A DNA stretch of 64,000 nt, from assembly GCF_965342175.1 (NCBI RefSeq), contig NZ_CBDRBL010000011.1, positions 1 through 64,000 on the forward strand, given 5' to 3'. This document shows, one piece after another, positions 17,381-27,470 of this stretch. The stretch is from Actinacidiphila sp965342175. Its GTDB lineage: Bacteria; Actinomycetota; Actinomycetes; Streptomycetales; Streptomycetaceae. Under the pieces are notes generated by a model. The model worked only from the letters and a program-made list of their open reading frames with translations, was not told the DNA's origin and made no database searches. The position numbers and the translations under genes were made by a program. Numbering within the stretch: the stretch's first letter is position 1; every line of letters starts with the position of its first letter.

Positions 17381-18194
17381 CGACGAACTGGAGCGCCGGC
17401 TCCTGGACCGCGTGCGCGCCCTCGGCGGTCCCCTCGCCGTCGCGTACTCGGGCGGCGCCGACTCCGCCCTCGTCCTCGCCGCGGGGGCACGGGCGCTCGG
17501 GCCGGAGCAGGTCCTTGCCGTCACCGCCGTCTCGGAGAGCCTGGCCGACGGCGAACTCTCCCGCGCGCGGCACCTGGCCGACGACCTCGGCGTCGTCCAC
17601 CTGACGCCGCGCACCCATGAGTTGGCCCGAGCCGGATACCGGGCCAACGGACCCGACCGGTGCTACTTCTGCAAGTCCGAGGTCCTGGACACCATCTCCG
17701 CACTCGCTCGCGAGCGGGGCTTCGACGTGGTGGCCACCGGCACCAACGCCGACGACGCGGCGGACCCCTACCGCCCGGGCATCCGCGCCGGGCGGGAGCG
17801 CGGCATCCGCACGCCCCTCCTGGACGCCGCCCTGACGAAGGCGGACGTACGCCGCCTCAGCCGGCACTGGTCGCTGCCCACCTGGGACAAACCTGCCACT
17901 CCCTGCCTGGCCAGCCGTGTCCGCTACGGCGTCGAGGTCACCTCCTACCGCCTGGCACGCGTGGACCGCGCGGAAGCGGCCGTACGGGCGCTGGCGGCCG
18001 AGGCCGGGCTGCACCCGCGGGACCTTCGGGTCCGAGACCTCGGAGACCGGACCCGCGTCGAGGTGGATCCGCCCCTCGTGGCCCTGATGGCGGCGCTGCC
18101 GGGCATCGCCGAGGCACTCGCCGAAGCGGGCTTCGCCGGCCTGCCCCACCAGGTCGGGGCGTTTCGCTCGGGGCGGCTCAACACCGAGGGGTGA
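17370..18194 (+). CDS. larE: LarE, sulfur insertase of the pincer cofactor
   Basis: This gene encodes 274 residues from a GTG inside the end of larC. It is a PP-loop ATPase: AYSGGADSALVLAA at residues 25-38. LarE activates the carboxylates of the pyridinium intermediate and donates sulfur. The single conserved Cys in KPATPCLASRVRYG is C179, matching the sacrificial Cys176 of L. plantarum LarE. There is no CxxC cluster in that motif, so this is the self-sacrificing type rather than the iron-sulfur variant, though RCYFCK at 97-102 adds two other cysteines. It is the last gene of the operon. No larD transporter gene is seen. Confidence 0.9.
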   Translation: MRSDDELERRLLDRVRALGGPLAVAYSGGADSALVLAAGARALGPEQVLAVTAVSESLADGELSRARHLADDLGVVHLTPRTHELARAGYRANGPDRCYFCKSEVLDTISALARERGFDVVATGTNADDAADPYRPGIRAGRERGIRTPLLDAALTKADVRRLSRHWSLPTWDKPATPCLASRVRYGVEVTSYRLARVDRAEAAVRALAAEAGLHPRDLRVRDLGDRTRVEVDPPLVALMAALPGIAEALAEAGFAGLPHQVGAFRSGRLNTEG

Positions 18195-18670
18195 CGGCCC
18201 CCGGATGTTCTTGGTGCTCCTTCAGGAGGGCCGCTGACCTTCGGGCCCGCATGACTGTCGCCCTATCTTCTTCACGGGTTCGCACCGGTCACTCGTAGGA
18301 TCGGCGGAACCCAGGGGTTCCAGGTACGGCTGTGGCTGTTCCGCCGCCGGATGGCTCAGGGGGCTTGGCCACCCGGAACCCTGTGACGACTCGACCGCTG
18401 GTGGGGAGACGCGCCTCGATCGCTGCGTAGGGCAACGCCGGCGAGGTCGTCTGCGGGACCAACGTACGACGATCGGCCTATTGGTGCTGGCTGCGCTGCG
18501 GCGCAACGGCGGACGAATGAGGTTTTCTCAGCGAAATGATCTACGCGAAACGGCGTGAGCCGCCGCATGTGCGAGCGATCGACGCACCACCGCAGACCCA
18601 CCCTGAGCCGGATTCCGGCGACTGGTGCCGACGCATGCGGCCGTCACCAGTCGCCGGGGGCCGAGCCCCG
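18195..18670. other. Convergent gap between larE and the first giant gene
   Basis: No gene is supported in this 476-base gap between converging genes. A short hairpin, GGAACC (18306-18311) with GGTTCC (18316-18321), could serve as a weak bidirectional terminator. The remainder shows no recognisable domain in any frame. Confidence 0.5.
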
Positions 18671-21600
18671 TCAGGAGGACGGGCAGAAATTCACCTCCGG
18701 GCCGTCCCCTCCCAGTCGGACCCGGATGGTGGCCTGCAACGCGTTCGCCGCGTGGCTGATGGCCGCCGACACCGCGCCCACGTGCTGGACGTCGACGACG
18801 AGGGTCACGACCCCCGGCGTCCGGGAACCCCAATGTCCAGCGATGTGCTTCGCCAGGTCGCCGCCCAGGGTGGCCATCGCACCGGCATCGTCTGTGGCGG
18901 CACCCAGGGCCGCGAGGATGCGGTCCAGGTGCAGGACCAGCAGCTCGGAAGGCACCGCCGGCCCGGCCGCGTCCGCCTCCACGACGGGCGGTTCCTCGGA
19001 GACACGGCCCGCGCCGGTCGCCCGCACCAGCCCCTTCGCGGCGCCGCCGGGCTCCGGCACCCGGCCCCACGACCGCAGGGAGCTGTGCGCGAGGGACCGC
19101 TCTGCGGACCCCGCGGTGCGATCCTCGCGCAGTTGACTCAACCTATCCCCATGCGACGGGGTTTCCTCGGGCGCCTCCCGCGCGGCGCCGGTAGCCGCAG
19201 GCCCGCCCGCGACGTCGAGGGAAACCGGTCGCGGCGCGTCCAGGAAGGCCATGGCGGATCCCTGACCGGTGCGCGCCGGTTCCGCGGCTTCAGCCCGCGT
19301 CCCGACGAAGGGGCCGGGGGGCGCTTCGGCCGTGTGCCGGTCCTTCCGGGGGTGCGCTTCCGCCTCGGGCAAGGCGGCTTCTTGCGCGGTAAGCGGCACG
19401 TCCTCACGGCTCGCGGACACGGGCGCCCCGTCAGCCGGACCGGTGCGAACACCCGCCTCTGGTTCGGTTACCTCCTCGATCGGGCGGCCCTGCCCGAAGA
19501 GCGCCCCGCCGTCGGCGTCAAGGAAGCGGTTGTCCCACCACTGGTCGAAGACGACGTCCGCATACGAGGCTGATGCCTGGTGGGGCTTCACGGTCGCGAC
19601 GTGGCCGGGTACGGGGTACTCCGCCAGCTTGAGGTTGAGGACCTGCACACGGGAGTCGGACAGGACAGTCCGCTTGAGCTCCTTCTTGAACGCCGCTACG
19701 TCATCGAGCAGGGCGTCCTGGGACACGACCTCGTCGGCCAGTTGCGTGATCTGCGTCCGCAAGGACTCTCGAAGCCCGTTGACCATGCTGTCATCGGTGT
19801 TCGCCATTCCGATGAAAGCCGTGTGACCCCCTTGCGGTCCGACCTTGCTCGTGGCGGCTGCGGTGCGGATGGAGACCGGTGGCGCGGTGGCCATGGACGA
19901 GGTGAGGTAGCGGGTGGTGTGCGGGTCGTGGGTGCCGGGTTCCTCCCGTAGATCCTCGGCCGGTCGCCGTGCCGGGTGGAGCAGCTCACGGTCCTGTGTG
20001 GAGGTGCCGGTTACGCGGGCTGTGCGCTCGGGGGGTGTGGTCGGCTCCTGTGCCGACGTGTCCGCCTGGGACGCCGGGTCCACAAACGGGACGGTGCTAC
20101 CGGGCCACCGGGCGGGACCCGCGGCCAGCGAGGACAGAGGTACGCTGACCAGTCCCTCGCCGGCGGTCTGACGGAACTGGACGAGATCGTGTGCCAGTCC
20201 GGGCAGGTGTCCCTCGGCTTGCGTCTGCTGATTACCGTGCCGCGTCTGGTCATCGCGGGACGTGCCGATGTTCTTGTCCAGCTCGGCCAGCCGTTCGTTG
20301 TGCTTGTCGCGGGCCCGAGTCGCCGGTCCGTGGCGGCGCTCGGCCGCATCCAGCCGCTCCTGAGCCGAGTTGAGTTCGCCCGAAAGCCCGCGAGTCTCCT
20401 CCTTGCCGGCTTCGGCGCCGGTCAGCCCCTGCTCAGCGGCGTCGTCGTCGAGCTTCCGCTTGGCGGCGGCGAGCTTGTCGAACTCCTCCTTGGCGGCGTC
20501 GAACTCTTTCTGGGCGGCCGTGAACTCGTCGTCAATGGCGGTCTGCTGCTCCGCGAGCGACTTCCTCTCGCCGAGCAGCTTCTCTTCCGCAGCACGAGCT
20601 TCTCGCTGCTTGCCGGCACTCTCAGTGATCGTCCCGACCTCGGCCGCGAACTTCTCATAGGCACCGGCGACCCGGGCATCGGCGGTTATGAGCGACCCGG
20701 TGCGATCGAAAAGCCAGTACTGCCAACCGGCCTCGGTACGGAACACGAGCTCCACGTCGCGGTCGGCGGTGACGGCGGTCCGGGATGCCGCGTACAGGGC
20801 CCGTCCCAGCAGTTTCGCGCCGCCCTCGGCGCCGGGGGCGAGCCACAGCTGAACGCCCTGCCGGTCGGCCGGGTCGAGTCGCCGGGCCAGTGCCTCCGGC
20901 AGGTCGGCCAGCGGATGGGTGGCCCAGTTCCGCAGGTGCTGCTCGGGTTGGTCGGCGAGCATCGACCGCACGTCGTACACGTTCCGCGAGGTACGCTCGT
21001 CGGTGACGCCGAAACCGAGAACGTCCCGCTCCAGCAGCCGTGTCACCGCGCTGCCGGTGACGTGCCGTACGCCTTCCGGGCCGGCGACCGTGATGACCAT
21101 GTCCACGGTTGCCTCGTAGGTGCGGTTGCCCGGCTCCTTACCCGTCAGCGGCAGGGGTCCTCCGACAGCGGGGCCGAGCTTGAACCACTCCCGGCGATGG
21201 CTCATGGTGCCCGAACTCAGACTCTGACTGATCGGCTGCTGCGCCAGCAAAGGCACCGTCGCGCCCACGGTGTGCGACATACCGGCGTCGTAGGCGGTCT
21301 GCACGTTCAGCGCGGCTGCATTGCCGGCCGTGGTGGTACTGCCGGCGGCTGTGGCGGGGATGTGCAGCCGGTCGAGGGTGACACCGCCCGCGTCGGTGAT
21401 GCGCCGGGGGTTGTAGACGGCGATCTGCAACGTGGCGGGGGCTTCCTGCGGCTCCTCCCCGGGATAGGCACCCGGCATGGAGCTGGTCATGCTGACCGAA
21501 CGGGGAAGGTCGAGGCTGATCTTCCCGGCCTGGATGAGTTCCCCGAAGCGTACGGCGACGGTCTCCGCGGAGGAGGAGGCGGACAGCTGCTGCCAGTCGC

Positions 21601-24600
21601 TGGACAGCCGTGGTGCGACCTCGTGCAGGGCCTGGACGAGCTCGGTGTGGAAGTTGACGTGGAACACCGGAGTGGGCCCGGTGGGTACGAGGCGCAGGCC
21701 GTCGGCGATGCGGTTCTCCCCCGGAGTGGCATGCGGCGTTTCGGCCGGATGGCGGGTCGAGACACCGGGCGCCAGGAGATCGATCTCTTGTGCGGGCTTG
21801 GCCGTTTCCTCGGCCGGGAACCTCAGGCCGAGGCGCACCGGTACCGTCGCGGTGCGCACCGGCCGGCCGTTCAGCATCCGCTGCGCCCAGGCGGACACGC
21901 TCGTCCCGTCGCTCGCGTAGGCGCGGATGCCCTCTTCGGGCACTCCGGTGATGACGTTGGGCGGCCACTCGGTGACGAGTTCGGAGCGCACCTCGCCGAT
22001 GTAGTTGTACAGGACCACGAACTGTGCCGCGGTTTCGGTGCGAAACCAGAAGCGCTGCTCATCGGTCGCGGAGACCCTGGCGGTCTGGGAGCGCGTGGCG
22101 CTGAGGGAGAGGGCGGGAGCGGTCCGGTCCGTCCGGGTGTCCTCGGCGGGGCGCAGGTAGTTGGCGTTGGGGGTGACCGTGGTGTTGTGCTGGCGGGTGG
22201 TGGTGACGCTTCGCGTGGTGTTCGCCGGGGCATGCAGGTGCATCTGCTCCATGCCGCTGCCGAGGGCCCCCGCGTTATAGCCGCGCACGGTGCGCAGGCC
22301 GGCGGCGTCCTGGCTCGGCTTGGCACTCAGTGCGACTTCCACCAGGCGGGCACGGCCGTAGGCCACGTGGCGGAAATGGAACCGCAGAACGCCCGCGGGG
22401 CCGCGGCCGGCCAGCACGCGCAGGGCGCTCGGCGACGTGGCGTCGGCGATCCTGGCCATCACACCGGGCATATAGGACGCATGACCTGGCTGCGTGGCAC
22501 CCGGCGCCTCCTGTTCCACCAGGTCGGTCAGGACCCGGCGCAGCCGGTCGCGCTGTTCGTACAGGCGACCGGTGACCGGGTCCGGGGCGTCGCTGAGCTG
22601 CGTGACCGACAGGACGCTCGCCGAGCCGAGCTCGCGCGTATGGACGAACCGTTCCGGCAGGGGGAGATCAGCGAGAGGCCGTTGGGGCGGGGTCAGGCCG
22701 TCGACGTTCCGGAACCACCGCTCGTAGTCCAGCAGTTGTGCCGCGCTCATCATGAACTGGACCCCGCGCGGCAGGTCGACGGCGACCGTGACCGGCGGCG
22801 CGCTTCCGAGGTTCACCGTGTTGCCGACCACGTTCCGGGTTCCCCGGCGGACGGTGAGGAGGATCGTCGCGTCGGCGCCCATGCGGTATTGGGTGCCGCT
22901 CTCGGTCGGCAGCCGCATCACGCCGGTGGTCGACGTGAGCGTGTCGCTCTGCTCCGTCCGTCGGGTCTGGCCGTACCGCGCGGAGGAACCGGGCAAAGCT
23001 GACGGCTTGCCCTGGCCGGCGGCGTGACCGGGAACGACTCGGGGAGCCGACTGCTGCGCGTTGAGCGCGATCGCGGTCTGGTGCCCGCTCGACTTGCTCA
23101 GGTGCTGCGACGCGGTGTCCATGGCACCGAGGTCCGTCTCGAAGTACTGGCCTCCGGTGCTGATGTGCTTCGGCTGGTGCAGATAGCCCTGGAGCTCGAT
23201 CGAGATTTCCTCGTCGGAGGCCAGGCCCGGCAGGGTCAGTCCCTCCACGACGTAGGAGCCGCTGAAGATCTGGTGGGCGCGGGCGGTCAGGTTGGCCGTG
23301 CTCAGCACGGCGTGCAGAGCCTCGGCGGCGGACGTGGTCTGGTCGTGCGCCGCGGCTCCGACCAGTTTCCGCGAAAACCAGTTCGCAGCCGTGGCCAGGG
23401 GCTGCGGAGTCCATGCGGCAGCGGTCTGCCGCACTGCCCCGAGCGTTCCGTGCTGCGTACTCGCACCCGGCTGGGTACCCGTGATGATCTGGTGGAACGC
23501 GTCCCTCAGCGCGGCCGAGGCATGCATCGTGTCGACGATGGCGTCGTCGGGGAGCCTGGTCGCCCCCGGGACGGTGCTGCCCGCCTCGTCCGTCATGGCC
23601 AGGCGGCGCTCGTCGTTCCGGTCGGACGCACGGATCCTCGGGGCCGGAAGGGCGGCCTCGTCCGGTCGCGTCGGCTCGATCGTACGCCGACGCGGCACCA
23701 GGAGCGTGATGCTTCCGGGCACGGTGTGCGCTGCGGCGCCTTGTTCCGCGGCGTCCGTCCGGTCTCCAGCGACGGGCTCGGCGAACCGCACCGTGGGGTC
23801 GCTGCTCGTCGCTTCGTAGACGTCGAGCGCGAACCGCGCCGGGATCCGGAAGGACTCGACGCTCTGCTCCTGGTCGTCGTAACCCCCCACCGAGGAGTTT
23901 CGGTAGAACTGGTCCTGGCTGAGACCGGCGCCGACGGTGGACGTGTGTCCGGTCTGCCGGGAGTGGGTGTAGTCGAGGCTGGGGCCGAGCGTCCACGGCT
24001 TGCCGGCCGTCCCGACAGGGAGCTTCGGACCGCCGCCGACGCCGGCCTGCCAGCCGTAGCTGTAGCCGTGCTGCTGGGAGCCGCCGACGCTGAACGTCGA
24101 CATGCCGATGAGGTGGATGTCGGGCAGGTGTCGCACATGCCGGGTGGGCTTGCTGACGTCCCGGGACGCCGACAGCCGGAGCTGCACCCGACGTGTCCCG
24201 CCGGCGGCGCCGGGCTGGTCGAAGTACAGCGTCTGCCCGCCGTCGACCATGTTGTCGACCGCGGAGCGCAGACCTGCCCAGGAACGCGCCTGCTCGAAAC
24301 GGCGCAGGTTCGCCAGCTGGGCCTGCACCCGCGCCTCGCTGAAGGGCCACCACGCTGTCGGCGTGGCCGGCGGCAGAAAACCCTCCCGGCGCAGCCACTT
24401 CTCGGCCCGGTCGAACAGGACCTCCGTTCCCTCCACCTTGAAAGGAGCCGCGGACACTCCGACACTCTGGAGATGCTCCAACTCCGCCGGCAATTTCCGC
24501 AGGGTGGTGGCGGGGTCAGGCACCTCCCCGCGTGCGGACTTCGCGTTGAGAACGCGCAAGTGCATTCCGTTTTCCCAGGGCCCGAAGTCGTGTGTGACGA

Positions 24601-27145
24601 AGCCGCCACGGGCACGGATGAGGGTGACGGTGTGCCTCACCTGGGCCGGGACGAGTGACTGGTCCCGGTTGCTGCGCACGGAGTGCATCATGACGGCCGA
24701 GCCGCCCGAGGCGAGCGAGTCGCTGGTCTGCCACTTCCCGCCGAGTTTGCCAAGAGCGCCACCCGTGATCACCGGTTGGCGGGCAGAGGTCAGCGACGGG
24801 CCCGCGCTGCCGTCGAGACTCAGACCGCTGGACACCTTGGCCGAGCTGTCCACCCTCGTGATCTGCTGGAGGTGGCTTTCCAGGATGACCTTGCGCTTGG
24901 TACCGGAGACGGCCTTGCCGGGGACGACTTCGGTGGTCAGCTGGAACACCCCGATCGCCCGGCCGCTGCCGTCCAGCAGGGTCGGCGACAGCACGCCGCC
25001 TTGCCGCTGCATCTGGATCGTGCCCCGGAGAGCCGATTCGGAGAAGAACGCCTGCACATCCTTCGCCGAGGTCTCTGACATGCCCGCCAGCTCGGTCGCG
25101 AACTTCCGCCGCACCCCGAGCAGCAGTCTGGCGGGGTCCCTGACGTCTTCCACGCCCCATACCGGCAGGTCGTCAAGGTCTGCGGGCCTGGGCGGCTCCT
25201 CCGCGGAGTCGGTGTAAAGGTGTTCAGGGAACCAGATGGTGACCGGGCCGTGCTCCGCCTTGTCCCATGCCGTCGGCGCGTTGGAAGCGGAGCCGTCGGT
25301 GCGCACCTCCCAGACGGACTGGAAGTCGACAGGCCGGAACAGTTCACGTCCGCGCAGCACGCCGTACGACAGCACACCGTTGGTGACCACGGTCGACAGC
25401 GACAGCTCGTTGTGCGTGAGGCCGAGCGAAAGCCCGGCGTCGATCCCCTTGACCAGTGCTGCTGCGTGAACGGGGAACGAAGCGGACCAGGGCACCGACA
25501 CCGTGCGGACCGTACCCGCGGACACGCCGTTGGCCGACTCCTGTATCCCGAGGGCGCGCCGTTCCACGCGCGCTGAGGGGTCCTCCTCCAGGTCGGTGGC
25601 CCCGTACCGCTGCGAGGCCGTCGGAGACGTCAGCGCCATCCGAACGTCCACACTGTGTTCCCGACCCGCCACCTGAACCATGACCCGGTGGCCGGTACTG
25701 CCCCGCAAATACGGCATGTGCACGCTGAGTTCTTCGGCGCTCAGCCGGTCGCGCAGCTGCGTCATCACCTGGTCGTGTTCAGCCGCCGACGCCTGGATAC
25801 CCAGAGTCCTCATGACGTGCTGATGCAGTCCGTCGACCACAGGAGCCGGGATCGGCTCGATGTTCGTCATGCCGATGATGCCGTCGTGCCGGGAGCCGTA
25901 GTTCCGGATGTAGGCGGAGAGCTCCGCGGACCAGCTCCTGGGGGCCTGGCTGACGTCCCAGCGATCGTCCCGCTCGTCGACGTGCGGCAGGACTTCGTAC
26001 GCCGCCTTGCCGGGGAACTCGGCGAGCGGCTTCAGGGGGTGACTGCGCACGACGGGACCGGAGTCGGCGACCTCTTCGAAAATCCTCAGGTCGTCCTCCG
26101 TCACGACCACGTCGGGCAGCTCGTCGGTACGCGCCATCACACCGCGGTCGTCGGCTCTCCCGGCCAGCCTGCGGAACAGCGAGTTGTCGTCCTGGGCCCG
26201 GTCCGGCAGACCCGCGTAGTGCATCACCTCGTGCAGCACGGTGGCGTCGTTCACGTTCCGGAGCCGCTGCGCTGCCTCCGCAGTGGCCGACGGAACGACG
26301 GCGTGCAGACGGAAGTGCAGTTGGTCGGAGGGGGCGGGGCCGGTGGTCCTGCTCAGCTCGATCGCCTCGGGGTGCTCCGGGGCGAGGGTGAACGACAGGT
26401 CGAAGTGGACCTGGTCACCCGAACCAGGCAACGTGAGACCGCGGTTGACATGGCGGTCCAGCAGCTCGCGCATCCGGTTCTGGAAATCATCCAGCTGTTC
26501 GGGGCCGAACCCCTGGCCGAGCCGTACCGGAAGGTTGAGGGAGAGACTGCGCACCCAGCGCCCGTCGTACGCCTGGATCCGACCGATCCACATCCGGATG
26601 AGAGTCATGCGGCCGTGCAACCTGCCCGGCGCCTGCTGGGACGGATCCCGTCCGGGATCGAACCTCTCGGTGCGCAGCAGCGCGGCAGGAGCGTCCTGCC
26701 GACGGGACCGCCACTGCTCGGGACGGATCGGCTCGCGCGACGGAACCGCCGGACGCGGCGCGACGGCCTCCTCGGAAACGGGTCCGGCCGGCTTGGCCGC
26801 AGGGGTGCGGTCGACCACCTCGGCGCGTGTCTCCGGCGCGGCGGCGCTCCCCGTCCCTTGCGGCCAGTCCTGTCGGGGGGCGGCCAGCAGCCGTTCGTCC
26901 AGCCTCTCCCGAGTCAGATCGGTGAGGCGGTGGGACGGAATCCGCACGAGTGCCCGTAGGGCCTGCTCTCGCGTCAGCCCTAGGGGCGGATGCGCCACCA
27001 CGTCCCGGTACACCTCGATCACCGCGTGGGCATCTGCCGCGAAGCCATCGAATGCGGAGATGTCAAGGCTTCCCGTCCCTGCGAGGACTTCATGCAAAGA
27101 CGCGGGCAGCCCGAAGCAGATCCGGTCGAGGGCGCGGGGACTCAC
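18671..27145 (-). CDS. Giant repeat protein 1 with metzincin-like motif, 2824 aa
   Basis: This gene has a GTG start at 27145 with AAAGGAA 7 bases upstream. No signal peptide or membrane helix is visible. Layout by residue: 1-90 helical head; 95-190 Pro/Ala/Arg-rich linker; about 190-330 a domain ending in HEVMHYAGLPD (305-315), a HExxHxxGxxD zinc-protease motif as in snapalysin; about 418-2170 a very long beta-type region rich in Ser/Thr/Gly; a charged coiled coil at about 2175-2300; a second, truncated copy of the repeat-unit start at about 2438 (FIGMANTDDS, compare IIGMTNIEPI at about 418); and a tail ending EVNFCP. It is homologous to the giant gene at 47668-53793 along the beta region and at the tail. 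Function unknown. It resembles the very large, uncharacterised Streptomyces proteins of toxin-like architecture. No immunity or type VII partner is adjacent. Confidence 0.8.
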   Translation of the reverse strand: MSPRALDRICFGLPASLHEVLAGTGSLDISAFDGFAADAHAVIEVYRDVVAHPPLGLTREQALRALVRIPSHRLTDLTRERLDERLLAAPRQDWPQGTGSAAAPETRAEVVDRTPAAKPAGPVSEEAVAPRPAVPSREPIRPEQWRSRRQDAPAALLRTERFDPGRDPSQQAPGRLHGRMTLIRMWIGRIQAYDGRWVRSLSLNLPVRLGQGFGPEQLDDFQNRMRELLDRHVNRGLTLPGSGDQVHFDLSFTLAPEHPEAIELSRTTGPAPSDQLHFRLHAVVPSATAEAAQRLRNVNDATVLHEVMHYAGLPDRAQDDNSLFRRLAGRADDRGVMARTDELPDVVVTEDDLRIFEEVADSGPVVRSHPLKPLAEFPGKAAYEVLPHVDERDDRWDVSQAPRSWSAELSAYIRNYGSRHDGIIGMTNIEPIPAPVVDGLHQHVMRTLGIQASAAEHDQVMTQLRDRLSAEELSVHMPYLRGSTGHRVMVQVAGREHSVDVRMALTSPTASQRYGATDLEEDPSARVERRALGIQESANGVSAGTVRTVSVPWSASFPVHAAALVKGIDAGLSLGLTHNELSLSTVVTNGVLSYGVLRGRELFRPVDFQSVWEVRTDGSASNAPTAWDKAEHGPVTIWFPEHLYTDSAEEPPRPADLDDLPVWGVEDVRDPARLLLGVRRKFATELAGMSETSAKDVQAFFSESALRGTIQMQRQGGVLSPTLLDGSGRAIGVFQLTTEVVPGKAVSGTKRKVILESHLQQITRVDSSAKVSSGLSLDGSAGPSLTSARQPVITGGALGKLGGKWQTSDSLASGGSAVMMHSVRSNRDQSLVPAQVRHTVTLIRARGGFVTHDFGPWENGMHLRVLNAKSARGEVPDPATTLRKLPAELEHLQSVGVSAAPFKVEGTEVLFDRAEKWLRREGFLPPATPTAWWPFSEARVQAQLANLRRFEQARSWAGLRSAVDNMVDGGQTLYFDQPGAAGGTRRVQLRLSASRDVSKPTRHVRHLPDIHLIGMSTFSVGGSQQHGYSYGWQAGVGGGPKLPVGTAGKPWTLGPSLDYTHSRQTGHTSTVGAGLSQDQFYRNSSVGGYDDQEQSVESFRIPARFALDVYEATSSDPTVRFAEPVAGDRTDAAEQGAAAHTVPGSITLLVPRRRTIEPTRPDEAALPAPRIRASDRNDERRLAMTDEAGSTVPGATRLPDDAIVDTMHASAALRDAFHQIITGTQPGASTQHGTLGAVRQTAAAWTPQPLATAANWFSRKLVGAAAHDQTTSAAEALHAVLSTANLTARAHQIFSGSYVVEGLTLPGLASDEEISIELQGYLHQPKHISTGGQYFETDLGAMDTASQHLSKSSGHQTAIALNAQQSAPRVVPGHAAGQGKPSALPGSSARYGQTRRTEQSDTLTSTTGVMRLPTESGTQYRMGADATILLTVRRGTRNVVGNTVNLGSAPPVTVAVDLPRGVQFMMSAAQLLDYERWFRNVDGLTPPQRPLADLPLPERFVHTRELGSASVLSVTQLSDAPDPVTGRLYEQRDRLRRVLTDLVEQEAPGATQPGHASYMPGVMARIADATSPSALRVLAGRGPAGVLRFHFRHVAYGRARLVEVALSAKPSQDAAGLRTVRGYNAGALGSGMEQMHLHAPANTTRSVTTTRQHNTTVTPNANYLRPAEDTRTDRTAPALSLSATRSQTARVSATDEQRFWFRTETAAQFVVLYNYIGEVRSELVTEWPPNVITGVPEEGIRAYASDGTSVSAWAQRMLNGRPVRTATVPVRLGLRFPAEETAKPAQEIDLLAPGVSTRHPAETPHATPGENRIADGLRLVPTGPTPVFHVNFHTELVQALHEVAPRLSSDWQQLSASSSAETVAVRFGELIQAGKISLDLPRSVSMTSSMPGAYPGEEPQEAPATLQIAVYNPRRITDAGGVTLDRLHIPATAAGSTTTAGNAAALNVQTAYDAGMSHTVGATVPLLAQQPISQSLSSGTMSHRREWFKLGPAVGGPLPLTGKEPGNRTYEATVDMVITVAGPEGVRHVTGSAVTRLLERDVLGFGVTDERTSRNVYDVRSMLADQPEQHLRNWATHPLADLPEALARRLDPADRQGVQLWLAPGAEGGAKLLGRALYAASRTAVTADRDVELVFRTEAGWQYWLFDRTGSLITADARVAGAYEKFAAEVGTITESAGKQREARAAEEKLLGERKSLAEQQTAIDDEFTAAQKEFDAAKEEFDKLAAAKRKLDDDAAEQGLTGAEAGKEETRGLSGELNSAQERLDAAERRHGPATRARDKHNERLAELDKNIGTSRDDQTRHGNQQTQAEGHLPGLAHDLVQFRQTAGEGLVSVPLSSLAAGPARWPGSTVPFVDPASQADTSAQEPTTPPERTARVTGTSTQDRELLHPARRPAEDLREEPGTHDPHTTRYLTSSMATAPPVSIRTAAATSKVGPQGGHTAFIGMANTDDSMVNGLRESLRTQITQLADEVVSQDALLDDVAAFKKELKRTVLSDSRVQVLNLKLAEYPVPGHVATVKPHQASASYADVVFDQWWDNRFLDADGGALFGQGRPIEEVTEPEAGVRTGPADGAPVSASREDVPLTAQEAALPEAEAHPRKDRHTAEAPPGPFVGTRAEAAEPARTGQGSAMAFLDAPRPVSLDVAGGPAATGAAREAPEETPSHGDRLSQLREDRTAGSAERSLAHSSLRSWGRVPEPGGAAKGLVRATGAGRVSEEPPVVEADAAGPAVPSELLVLHLDRILAALGAATDDAGAMATLGGDLAKHIAGHWGSRTPGVVTLVVDVQHVGAVSAAISHAANALQATIRVRLGGDGPEVNFCPSS

Positions 27146-27470
27146 CGATCGTTCCTTTCACGGTGGACGATGGGGCGGGATCGTCTCCCGAAAGACAGGG
27201 CTCGGTGGGCGATCCGTCCACCGCGACCAGCCCAGCCTGAAGCCCGTACGACTCTGTCTACGCGGGTCCTCCTCCGGGTTCCAGCCGAGGGAGCGCTTTT
27301 TAACGCTTTCCGAGCGCGGGGCATCGAACGGGGAAACCGAGGTGGAACGGCCCAAGGGTCGGGGTCACGCTCCTGCGCGATGATCGCGCTGGCACGTCCC
27401 CTCCCGCGGTGGCGGCGGCGCTTCGCCTGGAACGCCTCCCGGCCGGCTTCGCCACGGCACGCTGGGGGCG

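Noticed and set aside
19976..23002. 1008-codon plus-strand frame inside giant gene 1
   Set aside because: It is a shadow of the giant gene: no ribosome binding site, and Arg/Gly-rich with no fold-like pattern. The minus frame is continuous for 8.5 kb and homologous to a second gene.
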